From: JAAXHB01 sp965214945 | Lineage (GTDB): Bacteria > Actinomycetota > Acidimicrobiia > Acidimicrobiales > Aldehydirespiratoraceae | NCBI GenBank assembly: GCA_965214945.1 | Contig: OZ244029.1 | Coordinates: forward strand, 558,001 to 622,000 | Direction: 5' to 3' | Length of the DNA stretch: 64,000 bases | Part shown: one piece after another, positions 45,746-53,890 of the stretch | Layout of the letters: every line of letters starts with the position of its first letter | Numbering within the stretch: position 1 is the stretch's first letter | The notes under the pieces: generated by a model | What the model saw: the letters and a program-made list of their open reading frames with translations, nothing else | Told to the model about the DNA's origin: nothing | The model's database searches: none | Program-made: the position numbers and the translations under genes

Positions 45746-45751
45746 TAGTCT
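45746..45751 (+). promoter_or_regulatory. -10 element (TAGTCT) of leaderless DMT transporter gene
   Basis: TAGTCT lies 6 nt before GTG 45758; no ribosome binding site is present. Confidence 0.5.
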
Positions 45752-45757
45752 CGGCTG

Positions 45758-46645
45758 GTGACCGCAGCGCCCTCGCGTGACCGGCGGAGGCTCGGCTGGC
45801 TGCTCGCCGCCGTCGGGATGCTCTCGGTGTCCACCGACTCTCTGTGGGTGCGCCTTTCACGGGCTGAAGCGATCGATGTCGCTTTCTTGGTGGCGGTGGG
45901 CGCTCTTCCGCTGTATGCGGTGCTGAGCCGGTGGCTCGACCACACCTCGCCGTTGGAGTCACTGCGCAGACACACTGCTCCGCTGCTGACGGTGGGAGTG
46001 CTCAGCGCGACCAGCCAGGTCACCTTCTTCGCTGCCGTCACCGAGACCCGCATCGCCAACGTGGTGGCCATAGTCGCCGCTTCACCCCTGATGGCGGCCG
46101 CGTTCGCTCGAATCACGCTGAAAGAGCCGATCACCGCGCGCACGGCGGTGGCGATCGGTGCGACCACGGCAGGCATCGCCTTGATCGTGGGGGGCTCGGT
46201 GGGCGATCCGACCTTGCGAGGCGACCTGCTGGCGCTCGTGGCGGTGGCTTGCTTCTCTGCCGGCATCGTGATCTGGCGCCGCCATCCCGGCATGAGTCGC
46301 CTCGCAGGGCTCTCGATCAGCGCGGCGATCGTGATCACGGCCACCGGTTTCGCGGCGTCGCCGCTGTCGCTAGACACGCGCGGCTATCTGGCGGTCGCCG
46401 CCATGGGTCTGTGCTTCAACCCGTTGGGCCGCCTCGCCCACACCAACGCGCCACGGTTTGCGCCGGTGGCTGAGGTGGCGCTGTTCACCCCCATAGAGAC
46501 TGTGGCGGGCACACTCTGGGCCGCCCTGTTCTTGGGCGAGACGCCCGCGCCGACCGTGGTAGCGGGCGCTGTCGTCGTGCTAGTCGCCGTGCTTTACGGC
46601 ACCGTCGGCTCGCTCCGCAGTAACGGCCTAACCTGCGGGTTGTGA
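45758..46645 (+). CDS. EamA/DMT superfamily transporter
   Basis: The 295-residue protein has ten predicted helices in two EamA-like halves; the first ends with the TETRIANVVAIVAASPLMAAAFARITLKEPIT segment and the second with ETVAGTLWAALFLGETPAP, both classic EamA repeats. It should be a metabolite exporter or importer of unknown substrate. The stop overlaps the start of the next gene (GTGA). Confidence 0.85.
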   Translation: MTAAPSRDRRRLGWLLAAVGMLSVSTDSLWVRLSRAEAIDVAFLVAVGALPLYAVLSRWLDHTSPLESLRRHTAPLLTVGVLSATSQVTFFAAVTETRIANVVAIVAASPLMAAAFARITLKEPITARTAVAIGATTAGIALIVGGSVGDPTLRGDLLALVAVACFSAGIVIWRRHPGMSRLAGLSISAAIVITATGFAASPLSLDTRGYLAVAAMGLCFNPLGRLAHTNAPRFAPVAEVALFTPIETVAGTLWAALFLGETPAPTVVAGAVVVLVAVLYGTVGSLRSNGLTCGL

Positions 46646-47208
46646 CAGAGGGTCCTGTTGACGGCAGCGTGATTCTTGCCCGGGATGAAGCGGACACCGG
46701 ACGGGCCAGTGATGCGGAGGTGCGCGACAGCCTGCCGGACGATCTCGACGCGGTCGGCTATGTGGGGCCGCGGCTGTTCCCCGACAACAGCCGTCGCCGC
46801 ATCCCCGGAGCGATCTACCTGGTGATCGGCGCGGCCGGTGTGCTCGCGGTGGCGGTTGGCGACACTCCGCTGATCAACGGCGGCTTCGCGGCCGGCGGCG
46901 TGGCGCTGATCCTTCTCGGGCTGTACCACCTGCAGGCGGGCTGGCACTTGGGGGTGGACGAGAACGGCGCTCTCGCGGCCGCCGCGAGAGAGGTCGGCTT
47001 CCCGGTAGGGCACGCGTCGGCCCAGCTCGCCTGGCGAGGCCTGCGAAGCCGGCCCATCTGGCGGATCCTGCTGTACTCCGCCGAGTCGCCGCCGTCGCGT
47101 CGGGGACTGGTACTGGTGGACGGAGTGGACGGGGGGATTGTCGAGCGCTTCGTGGAAGACAACCCCGAGGACTGGACAAGTCTCAAAGCCCGAGCACAGC
47201 GCGCATGA
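46642..47208 (+). CDS. Membrane protein with two helices, unknown function
   Basis: The 188-residue product has an acidic N terminus to about residue 50, two adjacent hydrophobic helices (about 55-95, IPGAIYLVIGAAGVLAV and GFAAGGVALILLGLYH) and a cytosolic C-terminal domain with repeated beta-like segments ending in FVEDNPEDW. The fold may be PH-like but I cannot assign a family. It is coupled to the DMT gene and precedes pgsA by 37 bp. Confidence 0.55.
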   Translation: MTEGPVDGSVILARDEADTGRASDAEVRDSLPDDLDAVGYVGPRLFPDNSRRRIPGAIYLVIGAAGVLAVAVGDTPLINGGFAAGGVALILLGLYHLQAGWHLGVDENGALAAAAREVGFPVGHASAQLAWRGLRSRPIWRILLYSAESPPSRRGLVLVDGVDGGIVERFVEDNPEDWTSLKARAQRA

Positions 47209-47245
47209 TAGATTGAAGCTCGTGCAGCGATTCCCTGGCCTCTAG

Positions 47246-47971
47246 ATGTTCGACGGGAACTGGCGCGCTGCAGTAGACAGAGGGCTCACCCCAATCGGCG
47301 CGTCGCTGCACCGCACCGGCGTGTCCGCCGATGCGGTGACGATCACCGGCATCGCCATGGCCGCCGTCGCGGCGGTGACGATCGGGTCGGGGTACCTTCG
47401 GGTCGGGTTCCTGTTCCTGGTGCTCACGGGTATCCCCGACGCGCTCGACGGTGCTGTGGCCAAGGCCTCTGGCGACGCGTCGCAGCGCGGCGCGTTTTTC
47501 GACTCGGTGTCCGACCGGCTCACCGATGCGCTGCTGTTCGGCGGTGTGGCCTGGTATCTGGCCTCCAACCGACCGGGCCGCATCATGATGCTGCCCGTCG
47601 CGGTTCTTTGTGTCGCGATGATGGTGTCCTACCAGCGCTCTAAGGCAGAGTCGCTCGGCTACGAGGCCAAGGGCGGGATCATGGAGCGCGCCGAGCGCTT
47701 CATCGTGCTGGGCTTCGGGCTGCTGTTCAACGAGCTACTGCTGGTGACGCTGTGGGTGATGCTGGCGCTGACTGCCGTCACTGCTGTGCAGCGTTTTGTC
47801 AAGGTGTGGCGTCAGGCGTCTGAAGGCCGACGCGTGCGGCCCGGACAGCACAGGCGCCGCTCCCGTCGTTCTCGCAACGCAGCACGACAGCGCCGAGCGG
47901 GACGCAACAGGATGGAGGCTGCCTGGCGAGCGCGGGCAGACCGCAGGCGCCGGCCGCCCGAACAGGTCTGA
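47246..47971 (+). CDS. pgsA: CDP-alcohol phosphatidyltransferase, PI-phosphate synthase-like
   Basis: The 241-residue membrane enzyme has the CDP-alcohol transferase motif with Asp65, Asp68-Gly69, Ala72, Gly82, Asp86 and Asp90; the usual Arg after Ala is Lys73. Actinobacterial PgsA/PIPS transfers phosphatidyl to inositol phosphate, the first step to phosphatidylinositol and its mannosides. The neighbours patA and pimA support this rather than phosphatidylglycerophosphate synthase. The last about 55 residues are an Arg-rich cytosolic tail, unusually basic. Confidence 0.82.
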   Translation: MFDGNWRAAVDRGLTPIGASLHRTGVSADAVTITGIAMAAVAAVTIGSGYLRVGFLFLVLTGIPDALDGAVAKASGDASQRGAFFDSVSDRLTDALLFGGVAWYLASNRPGRIMMLPVAVLCVAMMVSYQRSKAESLGYEAKGGIMERAERFIVLGFGLLFNELLLVTLWVMLALTAVTAVQRFVKVWRQASEGRRVRPGQHRRRSRRSRNAARQRRAGRNRMEAAWRARADRRRRPPEQV

Positions 47972-48080
47972 GCCCGAGTTCCGGCTCACCCAGGCCGGGC
48001 CGCCGCAGCACGATCGGCCGGCGAGGGGCGTGCTGGCGAAGGGCTGGTCGCAGCATGGTCGGCTGGCGCATGGCGGACTG

Positions 48081-48125
48081 GCGTGTGATCTGCCGGCGTG
48101 TGATCTGCCGGCGTGTGATCTGCCT
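48081..48125. repeat. Three tandem 15-bp units before patA
   Basis: GCGTGTGATCTGCCG occurs at 48081-48095 and 48096-48110, with a third copy at 48111-48125 differing at the last base. It lies in the 171-bp pgsA-patA spacer; smaller GGCTGGTC/GGCTGGCG echoes precede it. Confidence 0.85.
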
Positions 48126-48142
48126 GAGCAGAACTGCCTGAG

Positions 48143-49060
48143 ATGCCGTTGGCCTCCGCGTCCGGATACCGCGCAGCGGCCTTCTTCGCCCAGAATGCTC
48201 CGTCGCCCATGGTTCGGGCTGCCGCCTCAGCGGCGGCGCTGGCGTCAGCCGCCGCAAGCCGCGACCGGCGGCTGATCGTTCGCCGGAACCTCGAGCGCGC
48301 CATCGGCCGGCGTTTGTCTGCCGGCGAGGCCCGCCGCAAGGTAAGGGTCGCTTTCGAGTGGTACGCCCGCTACTACCTGGAGAGCTTCCAGCTTCCCGCC
48401 CTCGACATCGCCGCCGTCAACGACGGGTTCGGTTATGAGGGCGTGGATGCCGTTGAACGGGCCGCGCGTGGCGGCGTCGGCCCGATCCTGGTGATGCCGC
48501 ATCTCGGCACCTGGGAATGGGCGGCGTGGTGGCTGGCGCTGGTGCCCAAGCTGAAGGTCACCGCGGTGGTGGAGCCGCTCGACCCTCCAGAGGTGTTCGA
48601 GTGGTTCACCTCGTTCAGGCAAGAGCTGGGCATGGACATAATCCCGCTCGGCCCGACCGCCGGAGGTCAGTTGGCCACGGCATTGCGAGGCGGCCACGTG
48701 GTTTGCCTTCTGTCCGACCGCGACATCGGCGGCGGCGGGGTGCCAGTCGAGTTCTTCGGCGAGCGGACCCGACTGCCGGCGGGGCCTGCGATGCTGGCGC
48801 TTCGCACCGGCGCGCCGCTGATCCCAGCAGCCGTCTACTGGCGAGGCGGCACCCGCCACGCCATCGCACGGCCGCCGCTCGACACCGGCCGCCGGGGGCG
48901 GTTGCGCGACGACATCGCCCGTGTGGTACACGACTACGCCCGCGCCTTGGAGGGGCTGATACGCCGAGCCCCGGAGCAGTGGCACCTGATGTCACCAAAC
49001 TGGCCCAGCGACTTCCGAGCGCTCGGCCGGCCTGTGCCGCCACCGCTTCAGAACCTCTAG
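48143..49060 (+). CDS. patA: Phosphatidylinositol mannoside acyltransferase (LpxL/HtrB family)
   Basis: The 305-residue protein is a lysophospholipid-type acyltransferase with the catalytic H-x4-E motif at His120 and Glu125 (HLGTWEW), followed by LLSDRDIGGGGVPVEFFGE and RTGAPLIPAAVYW. In mycobacteria PatA acylates the mannose of PIM and lies between pgsA and pimA, exactly as here. ATG 48143 is the first start after an in-frame stop at 48125-48127; an N-terminal Ala/Arg-rich region of about 55 residues precedes the fold. Confidence 0.85.
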   Translation: MPLASASGYRAAAFFAQNAPSPMVRAAASAAALASAAASRDRRLIVRRNLERAIGRRLSAGEARRKVRVAFEWYARYYLESFQLPALDIAAVNDGFGYEGVDAVERAARGGVGPILVMPHLGTWEWAAWWLALVPKLKVTAVVEPLDPPEVFEWFTSFRQELGMDIIPLGPTAGGQLATALRGGHVVCLLSDRDIGGGGVPVEFFGERTRLPAGPAMLALRTGAPLIPAAVYWRGGTRHAIARPPLDTGRRGRLRDDIARVVHDYARALEGLIRRAPEQWHLMSPNWPSDFRALGRPVPPPLQNL

Positions 49061-49126
49061 CGCCGCACCGCATAGGGCTTCGGTCAAGGGCCTCGGTAAA
49101 GGGCCTCCGGCGGACGGTGGAGCCTC

Positions 49127-49132
49127 TAGCCT
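49127..49132 (+). promoter_or_regulatory. -10 element (TAGCCT) of leaderless pimA
   Basis: TAGCCT lies 7 nt before the GTG at 49140; no ribosome binding site is present in the 79-bp gap after patA. Confidence 0.5.
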
Positions 49133-49139
49133 TCGGGCG

Positions 49140-50252
49140 GTGAGGATCGGCGTGATCTGCCCCTACAGCCTCACCGTGCCCGGCGGGGTGCAGATGCAGG
49201 CGCTGGGCCTGGCCAGGGCGCTGCGCCGCAAGGGGTATGCCACGAGGGTGCTCGGTCCGTGCGACGGTCCGCCGCCCGACGCCGGTGTCACTCCGCTGGG
49301 CAACAGTATTCCGGCCATCGCCAACGGCTCGATAGCTCCGGTGGCGCCCGACCCGTCCTGCCAGCTGCGCGCCATCCGCGCCATGCGCGACGAGGCCTTC
49401 GACGTGATCCACCTCCACGAGCCGTTGGTGCCCGGTGCCACCATGACGGCCCTTCTCACGCGTCCGGCCCCGCTGCTTGGCACGTTTCATGCCGCGGGCC
49501 GCTCTCTGTGGTACGACCTGATGCCGCGGGCTGCGCGGTTTCTGGCGTCACGGCTTGACCACCGCACAGCCGTCTCGGTCGAGGCGCGCGACCTGGTGCA
49601 CAACGCCATCGGCGGGAGCTACGACCTGCTGTTCAACGGAGTCGACCTCGCCGCGTACCGCTCCGCAGCACCGCAACCGTCTGACTCCGACCTTCCGACT
49701 GTGCTGTTCATCGGCCGCCACGAACCGCGCAAGGGTCTCGGCGTGCTGATCGACGCGCTCGGCCTGCTGCCCGACGACATAAGGCTGCAAATCGCAGGCG
49801 ACGGCCCAGAGACCGACGAGCTGAAGTCACGCGCCGCCGGCGATCCGCGGGTGGAGTGGCTCGGAACGATTACCGACACCGAGAAGGTCTCCCGGCTCAA
49901 AGGCGCCGATGTGTTCTGCGCGCCGTCGCTACGCGGCGAGTCGTTCGGTGTCGTGCTGCTGGAGGCGATGGCGGCCGGTGCCGCCGTGGTTGCCGGCGAT
50001 CTGCCTGGCTACCGAAACGTGGCCCGCCACCGGCGCAACTCGCTGCTGGTGCCGCCCGGCGACGCTGCCGCCCTCGCCGACGCCATTCTCGGCGTGCTGC
50101 GCGACCCGGCGCTCGCATCCAGATTGGTGGCGGCAGGGCACGAGCGCGCCGCTGCGTTTTCCATGGACGCGCTCGCGGAGTGCTACCTCGAGCACTACGA
50201 GCGAATCGCCGGCCCTTACGCCAGCCGGCGCGCACGGCTGCGATATCATTGA
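49140..50252 (+). CDS. pimA: Phosphatidylinositol alpha-mannosyltransferase PimA (GT4)
   Basis: PimA transfers the first mannose from GDP-mannose to the inositol of phosphatidylinositol at the inner membrane face. The 370-residue GT-B protein has the acceptor loop GVICPYSLTVPGGVQMQ, the HLHEPLVPG segment, HEPRKGLGVLIDAL and the nucleotide-binding E-x7-E motif in RGESFGVVLLEAM. Position directly after patA matches the mycobacterial cluster. A different acceptor cannot be excluded without genetics. Confidence 0.88.
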   Translation: MRIGVICPYSLTVPGGVQMQALGLARALRRKGYATRVLGPCDGPPPDAGVTPLGNSIPAIANGSIAPVAPDPSCQLRAIRAMRDEAFDVIHLHEPLVPGATMTALLTRPAPLLGTFHAAGRSLWYDLMPRAARFLASRLDHRTAVSVEARDLVHNAIGGSYDLLFNGVDLAAYRSAAPQPSDSDLPTVLFIGRHEPRKGLGVLIDALGLLPDDIRLQIAGDGPETDELKSRAAGDPRVEWLGTITDTEKVSRLKGADVFCAPSLRGESFGVVLLEAMAAGAAVVAGDLPGYRNVARHRRNSLLVPPGDAAALADAILGVLRDPALASRLVAAGHERAAAFSMDALAECYLEHYERIAGPYASRRARLRYH

Positions 50253-50256
50253 GGCC

Positions 50257-50988
50257 GTGGCCAGGCCTAAGCCCGCAGCGATAGTCGTCTGGCCTTCACT
50301 CGTTGCCGGCGCGCTCATCGCGGCGGCCTGCGCAGTCGCCGGCTTTCCCGCACTGGTGGGTGCTGGAGCGGCGATTGCGTCCGCCGCGGCGGTGGCTGCG
50401 TGGCTGTGGCGGGGCGCGCCACGCTCCATGCTGACAGCGCTGGGCGCGAAGCCGGTGCCGCCAGGGTCTCAGAGGCGCCTGGAGAACGTCGTTGAGGGCG
50501 TGTGCACCACCCACGGCATGGCTGAGCCGAGCCTGCACATCGTCGAGACGCCTGCCGTGAACGCGGCGTCCGTCGGCTTGGGGCGCAAATCCGCTCACCT
50601 GGTGATGACGAGCGGGGCGCTCGCAGAGTTAGACCGGCTCGAACTGGAAGCAGTCGTCACGCGTCAGCTCTGCGAGCTGCGGCGTGGGCTCGACGCCGCC
50701 ACTGTGCTCGGCAGCGTGGCGCGCCTGCCGGGAGCGAGACCAGTCACCACTCGCCTCGCAGCCCGAGTCATCAACCATCGGACGGTGACTTACGGCGACC
50801 TTGAGGCGGTGCGCCTCACCAGCTACCCGCCCGCACTCGCCGAGGCGCTGCGGAAGTCGATGGCCTCGCCACTGGTGGACACTTCGCCCGCTGTCGAACA
50901 TCTCTGGCTGGTCGCGCCCGACGCAGGGGCTGCCGCGGGCCGGCAGCCCCTGCCCTCACTGCGAATCGCCGCGCTCGGGCTGCTGTGA
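50257..50988 (+). CDS. M48-like membrane pseudoprotease
   Basis: The 243-residue product has two N-terminal membrane helices and a domain collinear with HtpX/M48 peptidases: RRLENVVEGVCTTHGMAEPSLHIVETPAVNAASVG, then LVMTSGALAELDRLELEAVV, as in active family members. The HExxH zinc motif is replaced by RQLCE at residues 136-140, so neither zinc binding nor hydrolysis is expected. The intact frame and its place in the PIM-type operon (GTG only 4 bp after pimA, stop overlapping the next gene) suggest a retained structural or regulatory role. Confidence 0.7.
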   Translation: MARPKPAAIVVWPSLVAGALIAAACAVAGFPALVGAGAAIASAAAVAAWLWRGAPRSMLTALGAKPVPPGSQRRLENVVEGVCTTHGMAEPSLHIVETPAVNAASVGLGRKSAHLVMTSGALAELDRLELEAVVTRQLCELRRGLDAATVLGSVARLPGARPVTTRLAARVINHRTVTYGDLEAVRLTSYPPALAEALRKSMASPLVDTSPAVEHLWLVAPDAGAAAGRQPLPSLRIAALGLL

Positions 50989-52295
50989 TCCCGTCACGCT
51001 TCATGCCACAACGGGCGAGCGCTCTGAGATTTATCGTCAGATGCGCCGCTCTGGTCGCCGCTGTGTGCATAACGGCCTACGGATGCGGCTCGGCGGACGA
51101 CAACGGCGACGCGGGCGGTGCCGACGGCGTCCCAACCACCGCGGCCGACCCGGACGGTGAGAGTTCCGGTGCTGACGGCCAACAGCCGGACTCTGACGGC
51201 GCCGCCGGCGGCACTGAAGGTGATATCGACAACGGAGACAGCGCCGCTGAAGAAGCTCCGCTGGCACCGGCCTTCTTCGAGCCGCTCACCGGGCTGCCGG
51301 CGACCGAGGCCGAGGCTCAGGCACTCGACCAGAGACGCGCAATGGTGGTGAAGGTCGACAACAACCGCCGCTCCAGGCCGCAGGCCGGCCTCGCTTCAGC
51401 AGACATCGTGTTCGACGAGCTCATAGAAGCCGCCGCGACGCGCTTCATGGCCGTGTTCCATACTGAGATCCCCGCCAGAGTCGGACCGGTGCGCTCAGCG
51501 CGGACAAGCGACCTCGATATCCTCAGTGACTTCGCGAGGCCGTTGTTCGTCTTCTCTGGTGGAAACTCCACCGTCCTGCGACAGCTCCGAGCCGCTGTGA
51601 GAGAGGGCACGCTGATCGATACAGGCGCTAGTAGGACGCAGGAGCACTATGTGCGCGACCGCGACCGCCCACCTCCCTTCGACTTGTACTTCATCCACGA
51701 CGACTCGAGCCTCGAGCCGATGCTGTTGCTTGAAGACGTCGGAGCGCAAGCAGTTACGCCGATCTTCGAGTTTGGCCCGCCCTCTTCAAGCTCTCAGACC
51801 GCTTCGTCGGCGGGCTCCGCTGTCGGCATCACCGTCGACTACCAGCGCAGCTTCGGAAGCGTCGTCGATCACATCTGGGACCCCGACGTCCAAGGCTGGG
51901 TGCGCATCCAAAACGGCGAGCTTCATCTCCTTGAGACCGACGCCGGGCTTGTCGAAGCTGCTCCCACCAACGTCGTCGTGCTGCACGTCACGCACCGGAG
52001 ATCGGCCGCCGACTACGAGTCTCCGCAAGCTGTCACCTACGGGCAGGGCAAGGCCTGGGTGCTCACCGCGGGCAGGGTTCAAGAGGCCGCGTGGGAGCGC
52101 ACCGAAGGCCGGCCCGGCTACCGTTTCACCGACGCGTCAGGCGCGCCGCTGACCCTCACACCGGGGAAGACGTGGGTTATTTTCGCCAACACCAGCCGGT
52201 CGTTTCCGGTGGCTGCCGTGGTGCCGATCTTCCAGCCTGACGGAGATCGCATGCTCGCCGAGGCCCGCGCCACCGCAGCCGGGGCGGCAGGCTGA
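50985..52295 (+). CDS. DUF3048 (YerB-like) lipoprotein
   Basis: The 436-residue protein has a signal peptide with lipobox ending at Cys34 (TAYGC), an Asp/Gly/Ser-rich linker, and a DUF3048 domain: PLTGLPATE, VVKVDNNRRSRPQAGLASADIVFDELIEAAATRFMAVFHTE and GPVRSARTSDLDIL. It should be exported and membrane-anchored; function is unknown, though family members are linked to the envelope. Its start overlaps the pseudoprotease stop (GTGA). Confidence 0.85.
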   Translation: MIPSRFMPQRASALRFIVRCAALVAAVCITAYGCGSADDNGDAGGADGVPTTAADPDGESSGADGQQPDSDGAAGGTEGDIDNGDSAAEEAPLAPAFFEPLTGLPATEAEAQALDQRRAMVVKVDNNRRSRPQAGLASADIVFDELIEAAATRFMAVFHTEIPARVGPVRSARTSDLDILSDFARPLFVFSGGNSTVLRQLRAAVREGTLIDTGASRTQEHYVRDRDRPPPFDLYFIHDDSSLEPMLLLEDVGAQAVTPIFEFGPPSSSSQTASSAGSAVGITVDYQRSFGSVVDHIWDPDVQGWVRIQNGELHLLETDAGLVEAAPTNVVVLHVTHRRSAADYESPQAVTYGQGKAWVLTAGRVQEAAWERTEGRPGYRFTDASGAPLTLTPGKTWVIFANTSRSFPVAAVVPIFQPDGDRMLAEARATAAGAAG

Positions 52296-52312
52296 TTGAC
52301 GCCGGTCCCATC

Positions 52313-52318
52313 TAGGAT
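52313..52318 (+). promoter_or_regulatory. -10 element (TAGGAT) of leaderless pdxS
   Basis: TAGGAT lies 7 nt before ATG 52326 without a Shine-Dalgarno sequence, supporting this start over the upstream in-frame codon at 52296. Confidence 0.5.
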
Positions 52319-52325
52319 TATCGCC

Positions 52326-53234
52326 ATGGCCGAAGCGACCACAAACGCCGTAGCCGCCGTGCAGACCGGCACTCAGTTAGTGAAGCGGGGCCTCGCCGAG
52401 ATGCTCAAAGGCGGGGTGATCATGGACGTGGTCACACCCGAACAGGCCCGCATCGCCGAAAACGCCGGAGCGGTGTCGGTGATGGCGCTTGAGCGGGTGC
52501 CCGCCGATATCCGCAGCGACGGCGGCGTGTCGCGCATGTCCGACCCGGAGATGGTCGCCGGGATACAGGCAGCGGTGAGCATCCCGGTGATGGCCAAGGC
52601 CCGTATCGGCCACTTCGCCGAGGCTCAGATCCTCCAAGCCCTCGGCGTCGACTACGTCGACGAGTCCGAGGTGCTGACCCCGGCCGACGAAGCTCACCAC
52701 ATCGACAAATGGGCGTTCACCGTGCCGTTCGTGTGCGGCGCCACCAGCCTCGGCGAGGCGCTGCGGCGCATCAGCGAAGGCGCCTGCCTGATCCGCTCCA
52801 AGGGCGAAGCCGGCACCGGGAACATCGTCGAAGCTGTCCGCCATCTGCGCTCCATCGTCGGTGACATCGGCCGCCTCAGCACCGCCGACAGCGCCGAGCT
52901 GTTCGACTGGGCAAAGCGGCTGCGGGCGCCTCTGCCGCTGGTGCAGGAGGTCGCCGCGGCCGGCAGGCTGCCGGTGCCGCTGTTCTGCGCGGGAGGCATC
53001 GCCTCGCCAGCCGACACGTCGCTCGTGATGCAGCTCGGTGCCGAGGCCGTGTTCGTCGGCTCGGGCATCTTCAAGAGCCAGCAGCCCGCCAAGATGGCCG
53101 CCGCAATCGTCGAGGCCGTCACCCACTACCGCGATCCGGAGATGCTCGTAAAGGTCAGCGCCGGGCTCGGCAAGGCTATGAAGGGGCTTGACATGGCCCA
53201 GCTCGAAACCAAGCTCGCCGAGCGAGGCTGGTAG
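52326..53234 (+). CDS. pdxS: Pyridoxal 5'-phosphate synthase subunit PdxS
   Basis: PdxS forms PLP from ribose 5-phosphate, glyceraldehyde 3-phosphate and ammonia supplied by PdxT. The 302-residue TIM barrel has GGVIMDVVTPEQARIAENAGA, the Schiff-base lysine region MAKARIGHF, IRSKGEAGTGNIVEAVRHLR and the phosphate site FCAGGIASPAD. Length is typical. pdxT follows 26 bp downstream, so the full synthase is encoded. Confidence 0.97.
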   Translation: MAEATTNAVAAVQTGTQLVKRGLAEMLKGGVIMDVVTPEQARIAENAGAVSVMALERVPADIRSDGGVSRMSDPEMVAGIQAAVSIPVMAKARIGHFAEAQILQALGVDYVDESEVLTPADEAHHIDKWAFTVPFVCGATSLGEALRRISEGACLIRSKGEAGTGNIVEAVRHLRSIVGDIGRLSTADSAELFDWAKRLRAPLPLVQEVAAAGRLPVPLFCAGGIASPADTSLVMQLGAEAVFVGSGIFKSQQPAKMAAAIVEAVTHYRDPEMLVKVSAGLGKAMKGLDMAQLETKLAERGW

Positions 53235-53260
53235 AGCCGCCCGCGGCGACCCCCGAGGCT

Positions 53261-53833
53261 GTGCCGCCAGCCGTCGGCGTGCTCGCCCTTCAAGGGGCGT
53301 TCGCAGCTCACGCCGTCGTCTTCGAGGCGCTCGGCGCCGGGGTCACCGAAGTGCGCAGCCCCGAGCAGCTCGACGCGCTCGACGCTCTGGTGATCCCCGG
53401 CGGCGAGTCAACCACGATCTCGATGATGCTTGAAAGCTCGAGGCTGCTTGAGCCGGTGCGCGAGCGACTCGAAGACGGGCTCGCGGTTCTCGGCACCTGC
53501 GCCGGGATGATCCTGCTGGCCTCAGAGATCGTGGACGGCCGACCCGATCAGCACGCCTTGGGCGTGATCGACCTCACTGTGCGGCGCAACGCCTACGGCA
53601 CCCAGATCGACAGCTTCGAAGCCGACATCGACATACGCGGACTGGACGAGCCGTTTCACGGCGTGTTCATCCGAGCCCCGGCGGTGGAGCGCGCCGGCCC
53701 TGAAGTGGACGTCTTAGCGCGTCTCGGCGGGCGTCCGGTGCTGTGTAGGTCTGGAGCGGCGACGGTGGCCGCGTTCCATCCCGAGCTGTCGGGCGACACC
53801 CGCGTCCACGCCGCCTTCCTCGACGCGCTGTAG
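53261..53833 (+). CDS. pdxT: Pyridoxal 5'-phosphate synthase glutaminase PdxT
   Basis: PdxT hydrolyses glutamine and channels ammonia to PdxS. The 190-residue class I glutaminase has GVLALQGAFAAH at the start, PGGESTTISMML, the nucleophile cysteine in GTCAGMILLA and a His-x-Glu in AFHPELSGD near the end. The GTG at 53261 gives the canonical N terminus. Confidence 0.95.
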   Translation: MPPAVGVLALQGAFAAHAVVFEALGAGVTEVRSPEQLDALDALVIPGGESTTISMMLESSRLLEPVRERLEDGLAVLGTCAGMILLASEIVDGRPDQHALGVIDLTVRRNAYGTQIDSFEADIDIRGLDEPFHGVFIRAPAVERAGPEVDVLARLGGRPVLCRSGAATVAAFHPELSGDTRVHAAFLDAL

Positions 53834-53890
53834 CCGTTCTGAACGCGCGCCGCGTGCTCCGGCGCTTGGCACCTGTAAGGTCGGAGGACA

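Noticed and set aside
48081..48125. Possible CRISPR array (short tandem units)
   Set aside because: Units are 15 bp and abut with no spacers; no cas genes are nearby. The same applies to the other tandem repeats in the window.
47796..48275. Forward frame through the pgsA-patA spacer containing a repeated ACDLP peptide
   Set aside because: The repetitive peptide comes only from the 15-bp tandem DNA repeat; the frame overlaps both flanking genes.
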